From the NCBI GenBank assembly GCA_001797285.1, contig MGOZ01000008.1, positions 62,001 through 126,000 on the forward strand: a stretch of DNA of 64,000 nt, written 5' to 3'. The notes under the pieces were generated by a model that searched no databases, was not told where the DNA came from, and saw only the letters and a list, made by a program, of their open reading frames with translations. Source of the stretch: Coxiella sp. RIFCSPHIGHO2_12_FULL_42_15 (GTDB taxonomy: Bacteria > Pseudomonadota > Gammaproteobacteria > Coxiellales > Coxiellaceae). Below, piece by piece: positions 8,721 to 17,307 of the stretch. The translations under genes were made by a program, and so were the position numbers. Positions within the stretch are counted from its first letter, which is position 1, and every line of letters starts with the position of its first letter.

Positions 8721-9185
8721 TTATTGGTTTTCTGCAGCTTGTTGCTGTTCGTGCTGATGATACAGCGCATCAAAATTTACAGGTGCTAAATACAATTGTG
8801 GGAAACCCCCTTTCATCACCGCATCTGTTACAGCCTCACGCGCATACGGATACAAAATATTCGGACAGAAACTACCGAGCATGGGCCGCAATTGTTCACT
8901 CGGGAAATTTTTAATGGAGAAAATACCCGCTTGTTGCACTTCCACTAAAAATATCGTTTCTTTTTTCATTTTAACGGTCACGGTCACGGTTAACACCACC
9001 TCGTGCATATCATCGCCCAATATTTCTGTTTTGGTGCCAATATCCATTTCTAATTCAGGTTGCCACTGTTCTAAAAAGACTTTGGGACTTTTCGGAGATT
9101 CAAAGGAAATATCTTTGATATAAATACGCTGAATACCAAACTCAGGTTGTTGTGCCGTTTGAGCTGAATTTTTTTTAGCTGCCAC
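8721..9185 (-). CDS. secB: Protein-export chaperone SecB
   Basis: SecB is a cytosolic tetrameric chaperone that keeps precursors unfolded and passes them to SecA. The 154-residue sequence shows [19 protein letters not shown], a strand-rich core, the Pro-containing [18 protein letters not shown] block and [16 protein letters not shown] near the end, which is diagnostic. Length fits the family. It lies 22 bases after grxC and 7 bases before gpsA in one apparent transcription unit. Confidence 0.96.
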   Translation of the reverse strand: MAAKKNSAQTAQQPEFGIQRIYIKDISFESPKSPKVFLEQWQPELEMDIGTKTEILGDDMHEVVLTVTVTVKMKKETIFLVEVQQAGIFSIKNFPSEQLRPMLGSFCPNILYPYAREAVTDAVMKGGFPQLYLAPVNFDALYHQHEQQQAAENQ

Positions 9186-9207
9186 TGATTTTATCCCCCA
9201 CGTTTCT

Positions 9208-9465
9208 TTACACTGATTTTAATAAAGGATCCAATTTACCTTGCTGCTCTAACGCCCAAAGCTCATCGAAACCACCAATTGATTGATCATTGATAAAGAT
9301 TTGCGGCACTGTCCGTCGACCGCTTTTTTCCATCATTTCTGCACGTTTCTTTTCATCGAGATCAACGCGAATTTCTTCGAAATTCACGCCTTTTTTCTGC
9401 AATAAACGTTTGGCTTGATCACAGTAAGGACAGTGCTCTGCAGAATATACAATAACTTTAACCAT
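9208..9465 (-). CDS. grxC: Glutaredoxin 3 (class I, dithiol)
   Basis: An 85-residue dithiol glutaredoxin that reduces disulfides, for example in ribonucleotide reductase, using glutathione. The active site CPYC is at residues 12-15, followed by the cis-Pro block TVPQIFIND and the GG-F-D glutathione-binding turn (GGFDEL). It belongs to the yibN-grxC-secB-gpsA cluster. Repeat H (9486-9513) lies between it and the upstream rhodanese gene, so it may have its own transcript. Confidence 0.95.
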   Translation of the reverse strand: MVKVIVYSAEHCPYCDQAKRLLQKKGVNFEEIRVDLDEKKRAEMMEKSGRRTVPQIFINDQSIGGFDELWALEQQGKLDPLLKSV

Positions 9466-9485
9466 AAGGACTTCCTATAAAACCC

Positions 9486-9513
9486 CCCGGGCTAACGCTC
9501 AGGGTTTGAGGAT
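9486..9513. repeat. Repeat family H, copy 1
   Basis: CCCGGGCTAACGCTCAGGG followed by TTTGAGGAT forms an imperfect hairpin. A close copy lies at 53071-53098. It separates yibN and grxC. Confidence 0.55.
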
Positions 9514-9514
9514 A

Positions 9515-9940
9515 TCAATTTTTCTTGAGGGGTAAGCCCGCTTTTTTCCAAGCAGAAAGACCACCTCCTAACAAAAATAATTTCGCAAAACCGTGTTTTT
9601 TGAGTTTATGCATAACCTGTGCGGATTGCTGGCCCATTGCATCAACTAGAATTATAGGTCGATCTTTAAATTTCTCCAGCTGAACTAGGTTTTGGTTTAA
9701 TTGAGGATAGGGAATATTGATACTTTTTGCAATCGCACCATCGCGAAACGCATTTGCATCACGTAAATCAACAATCACAGCATCTTCACGATTAATCAAA
9801 TGCGTCACCCCCTGCGGTGACTGGCGAGCTCCCCCTAAGCCTTGATGACGAGATTCTTCAAAAATCAACCAACAAAAAGCAATGATAAAAAGTGTTGATA
9901 AAAGCCAATGTTGTGCGAGAAACGCCAAAAACGTGTTCAT
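9515..9940 (-). CDS. yibN: YibN-like membrane-anchored rhodanese-fold protein
   Basis: A 141-residue protein with one N-terminal membrane helix (residues 5-24) and a cytosolic rhodanese domain (about 40-137) containing INREDAVIVDLRDANAFRDG and the loop PIILVDAMGQQSAQV. The position normally held by the catalytic cysteine is Asp, so sulfurtransferase activity is not expected. As I recall, E. coli YibN also has Asp there, so this is probably a subfamily trait. Start chosen at MNTFLAF (9940); the frame is open to 9973. It leads the cluster running through grxC, secB and gpsA. In E. coli yibN lies next to gpmI; here two extra genes separate them. Confidence 0.88.
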   Translation of the reverse strand: MNTFLAFLAQHWLLSTLFIIAFCWLIFEESRHQGLGGARQSPQGVTHLINREDAVIVDLRDANAFRDGAIAKSINIPYPQLNQNLVQLEKFKDRPIILVDAMGQQSAQVMHKLKKHGFAKLFLLGGGLSAWKKAGLPLKKN

Positions 9941-10006
9941 ATTGTTCTCAATGTAAATGAATCGCGGTCCCAAAGTATACTGAGAAACGGCTTGCGGTGG
10001 AAGTGT

Positions 10007-11953
10007 TTATCCACCGACCTTGTTCTTCACCTCCACAACCGCAATGGGGTCCGCTGGAATGAAATTAAAAATCTGCGAATAAAAGGAGTATTCTGCTTCT
10101 AACGCGGCCACGATCGACTGACTGTCTCGAAAACCATGTTGCTCATGCGGAAAAACAACATAAGCATACGGCAATTGTTTTTCATCTAAGGTTCGCATCA
10201 TCGCTTCTGCTTGCGAAGGAGGAACCACTTTATCTTCTAAACCCTGAAAAAAAATCACCGGGCACCGCAATTTTTCGGCGTGGTACAATGGCGAATGCGC
10301 TTGATAAATTTCCTTTGCTTGTGGATACGGGCCAATCAACTGATCAAGATAATGTGCTTCAAATTTATGGGTATCCGCCATTAATCCTTCTAAATCGGCA
10401 ACTCCATAATAACTTGCCCCCGCCGCAAAAACATCGTAAAAGATCAACGCACACAACGTGGTAAATCCACCCGCACTGCTGCCTTTTATAATTAAACGAT
10501 TTGCATCAGCCTTGCCGCGCTGCACCAGATATCTCGCTGCGTTGACACAATCAGCAACGTCCACAACCCCCCACTGACCTCGCAAACGTTCACGATAATC
10601 ACGACCATATCCGACACTACCACCATAATTGACGTCCACCACGGCAAAACCGCGGCTTGTCCAATATTGAATTTTTAAATTTAACGCCGTGGTAGCAGCT
10701 CCCGTGGGGCCGCCGTGACTTAACACCATCAATGGTGGCAATTCGTTTTTTTCAGGTTCGTAATGTGAATTTTGCGGCGGATAATAATACGCATGTGCAG
10801 TTCTTTGTTGTTCGGTTGGAAATTCGATGTGTTCCGGCAAGCTTAAATAAGCGGCATCCACTAACAACGATGAGCTCGAATGCAAGACTTCCACTTGATG
10901 CGTTTTTAAATGAATACGTAACAACGCGAATGCGGCTGCACCATGTGCAGCAATACAATAAATAAAATCACCTTCCACCGCTAAGGTCGGAGAAAAGCAA
11001 TCATAGTCAGTTGGAATTTTGGTGATGTTGCCATGTTCAACAATCGCTAACCAATGACGACCATTTTCATTGATAATGCAAACCACGCGATGCTCATCCA
11101 CGATGTCATAAACTTTAGTCGCGAAAATCCAGGCAGGGTAACCAATTTCTGCCGCCATCGTTACCACGGGTTTAATTTCATCGTGAGAATAACAATATAA
11201 ATTCCACCAATTTGTCCGATCGGATACAAAATAAATGTCACCCTTTGAAGAAAATTGTGGCTGACCAATAGATTCATCGTTGCTACCACATACATAATGT
11301 GGTTTCGAAACTGCTTTTCCGTTTTTGAATTCCAATACGTGTAATTCAGTCCCCTCCCACGGCATTTGTGGGTGATCCCAACTTAAAAATAAAATCCGCG
11401 TGCCATCCGGACTCACACGCGGTGAAGCATAAAAATCCGCACCGGATGTCAACACCTCGATGCGTTGACTGCCATCTGTTGCAATAGAAACAAGATCATT
11501 TTTGACGTCGTGCCCTGCGCTATGCGTTTCTCGCACGCAAATCACGTATTTTCCATCGGGCGTGACACCGCCATCGGCATAACGCCACGCCATGGGTTGT
11601 GATGGTTTGGGGGTTAACGGTACCGGTAAATGCGCACTATCCTTGCGATACAACTGTTGATCGCGATCGTTGCTAAAATATAAATTTCCTTGTTGAACAC
11701 AATAATCCCCACCGCCGTATTCGTGTACTCGACTACGCACATTAAAATTGCGATCAGTTAACTCACCAATATTACCTGAGCGGTCATAACACATAATCGC
11801 TCGCCGACCTTTCTGCTCGGGGAACTGCTCAATCCAATAGACATGACCATGGTCCACATGGAGTTGGCTAAGCTCATGGGAAGAACGTGCCACCAACTCA
11901 GCACGGATGGGAGACGACCAACTGCCACAAGGAAAGAATTGTTTGGTCGCCAT
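10007..11953 (-). CDS. S9-family serine peptidase (prolyl oligopeptidase-like)
   Basis: A 648-residue peptidase of the DPP/acylaminoacyl-peptidase type. Residues 1-390 look like a beta-propeller with repeated SPDGTRILFLSWD-like strands; residues 405-640 form the alpha/beta hydrolase. The triad can be read as Ser493 in GSSAGG, Asp574 in GLEDKVVP and His606 in HEQHGF. LSHGGPTGAA supplies the oxyanion hole. No signal peptide is seen, so it is probably cytosolic and trims peptides; the exact specificity cannot be told. Together with the ankyrin gene it separates yibN from gpmI, which adjoin in E. coli. Confidence 0.92.
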   Translation of the reverse strand: MATKQFFPCGSWSSPIRAELVARSSHELSQLHVDHGHVYWIEQFPEQKGRRAIMCYDRSGNIGELTDRNFNVRSRVHEYGGGDYCVQQGNLYFSNDRDQQLYRKDSAHLPVPLTPKPSQPMAWRYADGGVTPDGKYVICVRETHSAGHDVKNDLVSIATDGSQRIEVLTSGADFYASPRVSPDGTRILFLSWDHPQMPWEGTELHVLEFKNGKAVSKPHYVCGSNDESIGQPQFSSKGDIYFVSDRTNWWNLYCYSHDEIKPVVTMAAEIGYPAWIFATKVYDIVDEHRVVCIINENGRHWLAIVEHGNITKIPTDYDCFSPTLAVEGDFIYCIAAHGAAAFALLRIHLKTHQVEVLHSSSSLLVDAAYLSLPEHIEFPTEQQRTAHAYYYPPQNSHYEPEKNELPPLMVLSHGGPTGAATTALNLKIQYWTSRGFAVVDVNYGGSVGYGRDYRERLRGQWGVVDVADCVNAARYLVQRGKADANRLIIKGSSAGGFTTLCALIFYDVFAAGASYYGVADLEGLMADTHKFEAHYLDQLIGPYPQAKEIYQAHSPLYHAEKLRCPVIFFQGLEDKVVPPSQAEAMMRTLDEKQLPYAYVVFPHEQHGFRDSQSIVAALEAEYSFYSQIFNFIPADPIAVVEVKNKVGG

Positions 11954-11989
11954 CGTTACACCTCCTTTTGTGTCTATTTAAGTCCCACA

Positions 11990-12050
11990 GCCCGAGCAGG
12001 CGAAATTGTTACAGGAAAAATAGCCCGTGGCTTGCCATGGGGTATTTTTA
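11990..12050. repeat. Palindromic repeat family G, copy 1 (partial)
   Basis: CCCGAGCAGGCGAAATT followed by CCCGTGGCTTGCCATGGGG matches the right half of the element inside envC (16018-16170) in the same orientation. It lies between the S9 peptidase and the ankyrin gene and reaches the ankyrin stop codon. Confidence 0.75.
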
Positions 12051-13967
12051 TCGGCTATTCCCACTGACCAAGGACGATTCCTCGGGAGAAGAAGGGCCCA
12101 AAACAGGATATTGTTCAAGAGCTTGATTAAAAGCCGCAACCATTTCACTGTTAACACCAAAAAAAGAATGTGGTGAGTTGGCTTTATCCTTTCTCTTTAT
12201 ATCAGCAATGACCGCATCGATTTTATTATGCAGATGAATTGAACAGCTTATAGGGTCTAGGCCAACATCTTGGTAAAGATCGGAAATAGTCCGCTTTAAA
12301 CAGATCACCTCTTCCTTATGGGCTAAATTTTTACCTCGATAATATTCTAATATTTTATCACAGCACCGTTCAGCTCGTTCAACTTCTAAAAAGACTTCTC
12401 GCTTATTGCGTAGTGCTTGATACCGAACGGGGCTATCAAAATCTTGATGATCATAAACAGCAAGCGCTTGTTCATGGAGTTCTTTAACCAATGTTTTTTT
12501 AGCATCACAACCATTAATTGGCATGTTTTCTATTTCGTCAACCAATGCATTTAATTGACTGTGGGGCCTTGGCAAATCGCCCAAGGATTCTATTATCCCG
12601 TTTCTTTGAGCTTCATCTAGTAGAGTTTGAAACTCGTCTTTCAAAAGAGTTTGCGCAACAGATTTTGCCTCTACCCGAAACTGGTGAGCGGCTGACTGCT
12701 CATCCTCTTCACCCCAACTCTTCAGAATGCTTCTTTGTTTTTGACGTTTTTTTTGATTCAATTGATCACGTACGATAACACGCGCTCTTTCTGTAGCAAT
12801 TGACATTAAATTAGCGCCCCCTGTGACAATAATTACATCAGGATGAACACGATCCAAAATTTCAGCAATTTTATTGAATGTACCGACAAAACAAGCAGGG
12901 TCGTTGGGGCCATAAGTGGTTTGCGCTAAAACCAGATGATTAACCATCGTATGCATCCGATGCGCTATATCGCTATCACTCAGTGGTGCCGTGACACCCT
13001 CTACAACAGTGTCCCTGTCATTACAAGCTTGCCAAACTAACGCTAACGCTTGAGCCTGAGTCAAATCAATACCCATTCGAATCTCCGTTGTTCGTTCAAT
13101 TCGGTCTAAACATCTCAATGCGAATCTTTTAACCCCTTGCGAATAGTCCCCTTGACAAATATGAGACCTAATGAAAGTTAACGCCTGTTGAATATTTTGT
13201 TTTGTCCCATATCGGTTCTTTAATCGATTAAAACTCGCTTCAACACTAATAAGAACTACCGGACGATGCGTGTTTTGTGACTCATTCGCAAATGCAACTG
13301 CTGCTCTTTCTGGTTCTTGAGGCAGAGCTCGGTCATACAGATTAGGTTGAAGTTCCGGTGGCGTCAGGCCCATAGCTAATAAGTGCTGCCTCATCCATCT
13401 TGTTGCATTATTATTATCAGGTCGCACTCCACCCGTGCCATGAGCGCCGGCTAATGCGTCACGCAAGTCTTCTGGAGAAAAAAGAGGGGCTCCATTTGGT
13501 TGTCGCGCATCCACTAACCATTGAACGACCTCTAGTCGGTTCCTAAAAAGAGCCCTTGTCATTGGCGACCAAAAACCACCATGTGGACCTGCTGCTAATA
13601 CATTAACGGCAAGAGCACCATCTCTATTTCTTACATCGAGTATTTGTTGCAAAAGTTGCACATCGTTATTTTCAATTGCAGCTGTTAGTACTGCTCCAGC
13701 ATTTGGATGCACTCTATTTAAATCGGCCACTACATTGCCGTTATTGTCACGCAAATCTAAAATAAGCTGCACCATTTGTCGCTTCACGACTGGCAGATGA
13801 CCGGTAAACAAAATAGCATGAAGTGCTGTGCAATTACCACGAACTTGATTTACATTAGCCGAAGGAACACCATCTTCTGGATTCCGCTCGTCTAATGCAA
13901 TTCGAAGTTCTTCTACGCTTCCTACTGCTATCGCATCCATCATCTGTTGTTGTCGCTGCTGAGGCAT
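12048..13967 (-). CDS. Ankyrin-repeat protein, effector candidate
   Basis: A protein of about 639 residues. The first 190 carry four ankyrin-like units: one with TALHAILFTGHLPVVKRQMV, one with GAVLTAAIENNDVQLLQQIL, one with SPMTRALFRNRLEVVQWLVD, plus a weaker first unit. Residues 220-390 form a region I do not recognise, with LALVWQACNDRD, CFVGTFNKIAEILDRVHPDV and a run of Lys/Arg. The remainder is helical and charged, likely coiled coil. There is no signal peptide or membrane helix. Ankyrin proteins of this design are common type IV effectors in Legionella and Coxiella, but translocation is only inferred. GTG at 13979 is in frame; ATG at 13967, seven bases after GGTGGG, is preferred. It interrupts the yibN-gpmI neighbourhood and is bordered by repeats on both sides. 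Confidence 0.8.
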   Translation of the reverse strand: MPQQRQQQMMDAIAVGSVEELRIALDERNPEDGVPSANVNQVRGNCTALHAILFTGHLPVVKRQMVQLILDLRDNNGNVVADLNRVHPNAGAVLTAAIENNDVQLLQQILDVRNRDGALAVNVLAAGPHGGFWSPMTRALFRNRLEVVQWLVDARQPNGAPLFSPEDLRDALAGAHGTGGVRPDNNNATRWMRQHLLAMGLTPPELQPNLYDRALPQEPERAAVAFANESQNTHRPVVLISVEASFNRLKNRYGTKQNIQQALTFIRSHICQGDYSQGVKRFALRCLDRIERTTEIRMGIDLTQAQALALVWQACNDRDTVVEGVTAPLSDSDIAHRMHTMVNHLVLAQTTYGPNDPACFVGTFNKIAEILDRVHPDVIIVTGGANLMSIATERARVIVRDQLNQKKRQKQRSILKSWGEEDEQSAAHQFRVEAKSVAQTLLKDEFQTLLDEAQRNGIIESLGDLPRPHSQLNALVDEIENMPINGCDAKKTLVKELHEQALAVYDHQDFDSPVRYQALRNKREVFLEVERAERCCDKILEYYRGKNLAHKEEVICLKRTISDLYQDVGLDPISCSIHLHNKIDAVIADIKRKDKANSPHSFFGVNSEMVAAFNQALEQYPVLGPSSPEESSLVSGNSR

Positions 13968-13996
13968 ATCGAATCCCACCTTATTTTAATTTTTAG

Positions 13997-14169
13997 GTAA
14001 CTATTCAGCCTTCACAGGAAATCCGCAATAATGGCCCAGTTTTCACGCAAAATCTCTTCAAAATGCTCACATACTATCGTGTATGCTCCGCTTTCTCATC
14101 GATTTTGCGTGAAAACTGGTCTCATTCTTGCGAATTTGTAGATCAGTTATTCATGTGCTGAATAGTTAC
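13997..14169. mobile_element. MITE-like element with inverted ends
   Basis: GTAACTATTCAGC (13997-14009) is exactly repeated in inverted form at 14157-14169. Inside, CCAGTTTTCACGCAAAATC (14035-14053) pairs with GATTTTGCGTGAAAACTGG (14101-14119), and GAAATCCGCAATAATGG pairs imperfectly with the sequence around 14126-14140. The 173 bases can fold into one long hairpin and encode nothing. The remaining stretch to the gpmI start at 14414 is AT-rich and shows only a small hairpin near 14345. Confidence 0.75.
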
Positions 14170-14413
14170 ATTTTTAGAAGTTGTAAAAGTTATTTCATGC
14201 ATACTCCCTGGAGAACCCCTATCGTTATTGGTCAGCAGGAGAGCTTCTGGCAAAGAAATTATACTGGATGATCTTTAATATAAAATTAAAAGAAATTCCA
14301 TAAATCAAAATATTTTAGGGGAAATCAAACCTCCAGAAATAGTTCAGCAAAGCATTGCTGCCCCCTAGGGATATTCAGTAGAATGGCCTTTTTTGACTCG
14401 GCAACGGAGCGCT

Positions 14414-15979
14414 ATGAAAGCACATCACCCAATCACTTTGATTATCCTGGACGGCTGGGGATATCGCGAAGAAAAGAGCCATAACCCTATCCTATCGGTT
14501 AAAACCCCAACCTTTGACCGCATGACGACACATTATCCCCATGGTTTGTTGGAAGCTTCTGGGACCGCTGTTGGATTACCGGAGGGCCAAATGGGCAATT
14601 CTGAGGTGGGTCACCTGCATATTGGCGCCGGACGCAAAGTGCCGCAAGAGCTAACCCGAATTAATACCGCTGTCAAAGAGGGTTCCTTTGAAAAAAATCC
14701 TGTTTTACTCGATGCCATCAACACGGCCAAAAAGAAACAAAAGGCCGTGCATATCTTGGGTCTCGCTTCCCCGGGCGGCGTACACAGTTTAGTAACGCAC
14801 ATCGCCGCCATTATCAAACTGGTTCATCAGCAAGGCGTCACCCAAAATTATTGTCACGCTATCTTGGATGGTCGCGACACCCCTCCCAAATCGGCACAAG
14901 CTTCTCTGCAACTTTTGCAAGATCTTTATGAAACGCTTGGCAGCGGTCAAGTCGCATCGATCGTGGGACGCTATTACGCAATGGATCGAGACAAACGTTG
15001 GGATCGTACGGAACTCGCTTATCGCCTGTTCACCGAAGGCAAAGCAAACGCTCAAGCACGATCTGCGGTTGAAGGCTTACAACATGCCTACCAACAGGGA
15101 CAAACGGATGAATTTGTAAAACCCACCTGCATTTTAAATCAGAACGGTGAAGCAATCACAATAAAAGACGGTGATGTTGTGATTTTCATGAATTTTCGTG
15201 CCGATCGCGCACGACAACTCAGTTACGCCTTGACGGATGCCGATTTTAATGGCTTTAAACGTCCAGTTTTTCCAAAACTCAGCGACTACGTGACACTCAC
15301 TGAATACGATAAAAACTTAGCCGCGAAAGTCGCCTATCCTCCGCTGGTATTACTCAATACGTTAGGAGAATATGTAGCCAGCCTTGGACTCCAACAACTT
15401 CGCATCGCAGAAACTGAAAAATATGCCCATGTCACGTATTTTATTAATGGCGGCTCTGAAAAAACGCTCCCCGGCGAAGATCGCATTTTAGTTCCTTCCC
15501 CCAAAGTCGCCACTTATGATTTGCAACCTGAAATGAGCGCCATTGAATTAACCGACAAATTAACGCAGGCTATTGAAAACCAAAAATACGATCTGATTAT
15601 TTGTAATTATGCTAATCCCGATATGGTCGGTCACACTGGCATTGAAAATGCAGCCAAACAAGCCGTCGCTGTGATGGATGAATGCATGAAGCGCATTCTC
15701 ACCACATTAGAAAAAGTGGGCGGCGAAGCATTAATTACGGCGGATCACGGCAATATTGAATGCATGTACGATGAACAGCACCATCAACCGCATACAGCAC
15801 ACACCAATAATTTAGTTCCTATTTATTACCTTGGCCGACCGGCAACGTTTCAACATGACATTGGCGCCTTAGATGATATTGCTCCCACCATCCTATATTT
15901 ATTGGGCGTAAAAATTCCGCCAGAAATGACGGGGCATGTTTTATTGAAACTGGAACAAAAATCTCAATCAAAAAAATGA
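14414..15979 (+). CDS. gpmI: 2,3-bisphosphoglycerate-independent phosphoglycerate mutase
   Basis: Interconverts 3- and 2-phosphoglycerate in glycolysis using two Mn ions. The 521-residue protein has the N-terminal metal motif ILDGWGYRE, the phosphorylated serine in GQMGNSEVGHLHIGAGR, DGRDTPP, MNFRADRARQL, CNYANPDMVGHTG and ITADHGNIE, with the C-terminal HTNNLVPIYYLG, covering all catalytic blocks. A TTG at 14393 is in frame, but the ATG at 14414 has GGAG six bases upstream. Its last codons overlap envC by four bases (ATGA), so the two are coupled; gpmI-envC is conserved in gammaproteobacteria. Confidence 0.96.
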   Translation: MKAHHPITLIILDGWGYREEKSHNPILSVKTPTFDRMTTHYPHGLLEASGTAVGLPEGQMGNSEVGHLHIGAGRKVPQELTRINTAVKEGSFEKNPVLLDAINTAKKKQKAVHILGLASPGGVHSLVTHIAAIIKLVHQQGVTQNYCHAILDGRDTPPKSAQASLQLLQDLYETLGSGQVASIVGRYYAMDRDKRWDRTELAYRLFTEGKANAQARSAVEGLQHAYQQGQTDEFVKPTCILNQNGEAITIKDGDVVIFMNFRADRARQLSYALTDADFNGFKRPVFPKLSDYVTLTEYDKNLAAKVAYPPLVLLNTLGEYVASLGLQQLRIAETEKYAHVTYFINGGSEKTLPGEDRILVPSPKVATYDLQPEMSAIELTDKLTQAIENQKYDLIICNYANPDMVGHTGIENAAKQAVAVMDECMKRILTTLEKVGGEALITADHGNIECMYDEQHHQPHTAHTNNLVPIYYLGRPATFQHDIGALDDIAPTILYLLGVKIPPEMTGHVLLKLEQKSQSKK

Positions 15980-17262
15980 CGAAATGGATTTTTACCGCCT
16001 TTGCCTTTTTTATTCGCGGAATACCCCGCGGCTTGCCGCGGGACTTCTCGCGTGGGGTTTCCAAAGGGGAGCGAGCGTTCGCTCCCCTTTGGTCGCCGTC
16101 CGCGAGGGTTTCCCGAGCAGGCGAAATTATAATTGGGAAAAATACCCCGTGGCTTGCCACGGGGATTTTGATTTTTTTTAGTATTGCGACGGCGAATGCA
16201 GCCCCCCTTACTGATAAAAATCATAAATTAACAACGCTACAACATTCTATTGCCACTATCAAAGCAGATCTCAATCACGAACAGCAATTGCGTGCTGCTT
16301 CAGAAAAAAAATTAAAAATGGCGGAATTATCCGAGGCTACTTTATTAAAAAAACTCACTCAAACTCAACACCATTTTGATCATCAACAACAGGACTTAAA
16401 AGAACTCAACCAAAAAGCCAAAAAATCTCAACAAGCGATTCATCAACAATATGAATATTTAAAAGAACAAATTCGCGCCGCCTATATGCTCGGCCACCCT
16501 CCTCTTTTAAAATTATTGCTGGACGAATCGGACAGCAGCCGTATTAGCCGAATGCGCATGTACTACCATTATCTCGCAAAAAATGAAGCGCAAACCATTC
16601 AAACGTTGCGTCATCATATCCAACAACTGCAAGACTACCAATTCAAAACAAAGCAACAGGCAAAGATTTTACTCGCCTTGCAAAACCAGCAACAACAAGA
16701 ACACGACACATTGGAAACCATCAAAACAAAACGACAACAATTGGTCCAACAAATTAACGGGCGCATCTTAACGAAGAAACAACGATTAGATCAACTGATT
16801 GCCAATAAACAACGCTTGGAACGGACTCTCTTGCTCTTGCAACCGTCAAAAGCCATGCCCACTGATTCGCATTTTGTAAACCTCAAAGGCAAATTGCCTT
16901 GGCCTGTGAAAGGCCCTTTGGCAAATAAATTTGGTACCAAGATCGATCAAAGCGAGTTAAGATGGAACGGGATTGTGATTCAATCTGCAGCAAATCAACC
17001 CGTTCGTGCTATTGCCGCTGGACAAGTCATTTTTGCAGACTGGCTGCCAGGGTATGGGCTATTATTAATAATAAATCACGGTAATGGTTATATGAGTTTG
17101 TATGGACGTAACCACAACCTTGAAAAGCGAGTGGGCGATTCCGTTCAATCCGGTGAAACAATAGCCAACGTGGGTAACAGTGGTGGATACACACAACCTG
17201 GACTATATTTTGAAATGCGTTTTAACGCAAAACCACTCGATCCAAGCCAATGGTGTACTTAA
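15976..17262 (+). CDS. envC: EnvC-like murein hydrolase activator with a repeat-encoded insert
   Basis: EnvC is periplasmic and activates AmiA/AmiB amidases at the division site. The 428-residue product has a long coiled coil (about residues 80-290) rich in Gln/Lys/Glu and a C-terminal LytM domain (about 305-425) with KLPWPVKGPLANKFG, GYGLLLIINHGNGYMSLYG, VGNSGG and LYFEMRFNAKPLDP. The LytM metal ligands are degenerate (WNGIVI), as in EnvC activators. Unusually, residues 13 to 63 are encoded by a palindromic repeat (16018-16170). Without it the N-terminus would read MTKWIFTAFAFF joined to ILIFFSIATANA, an ordinary signal peptide; with it the signal is split by a stretch rich in Arg, Pro and Gly. 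The start overlaps gpmI. Whether export still works is unknown. Confidence 0.88.
   Translation: MTKWIFTAFAFFIRGIPRGLPRDFSRGVSKGERAFAPLWSPSARVSRAGEIIIGKNTPWLATGILIFFSIATANAAPLTDKNHKLTTLQHSIATIKADLNHEQQLRAASEKKLKMAELSEATLLKKLTQTQHHFDHQQQDLKELNQKAKKSQQAIHQQYEYLKEQIRAAYMLGHPPLLKLLLDESDSSRISRMRMYYHYLAKNEAQTIQTLRHHIQQLQDYQFKTKQQAKILLALQNQQQQEHDTLETIKTKRQQLVQQINGRILTKKQRLDQLIANKQRLERTLLLLQPSKAMPTDSHFVNLKGKLPWPVKGPLANKFGTKIDQSELRWNGIVIQSAANQPVRAIAAGQVIFADWLPGYGLLLIINHGNGYMSLYGRNHNLEKRVGDSVQSGETIANVGNSGGYTQPGLYFEMRFNAKPLDPSQWCT
16018..16170. repeat. Palindromic repeat family G, copy 2, in frame within envC
   Basis: The element contains three hairpins: CCCGCGG/CCGCGGG at 16025-16042, a 14-bp stem at 16061-16092 and CCCCGTGG/CCACGGGG at 16145-16164. 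Its right half matches 11990-12050. It adds about 51 codons without breaking the frame. Confidence 0.8.
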
Positions 17263-17307
17263 AGTGCGCTAACGAGCGAGCTGCAAGCAAAAGGGAGATC
17301 AGGAGCA

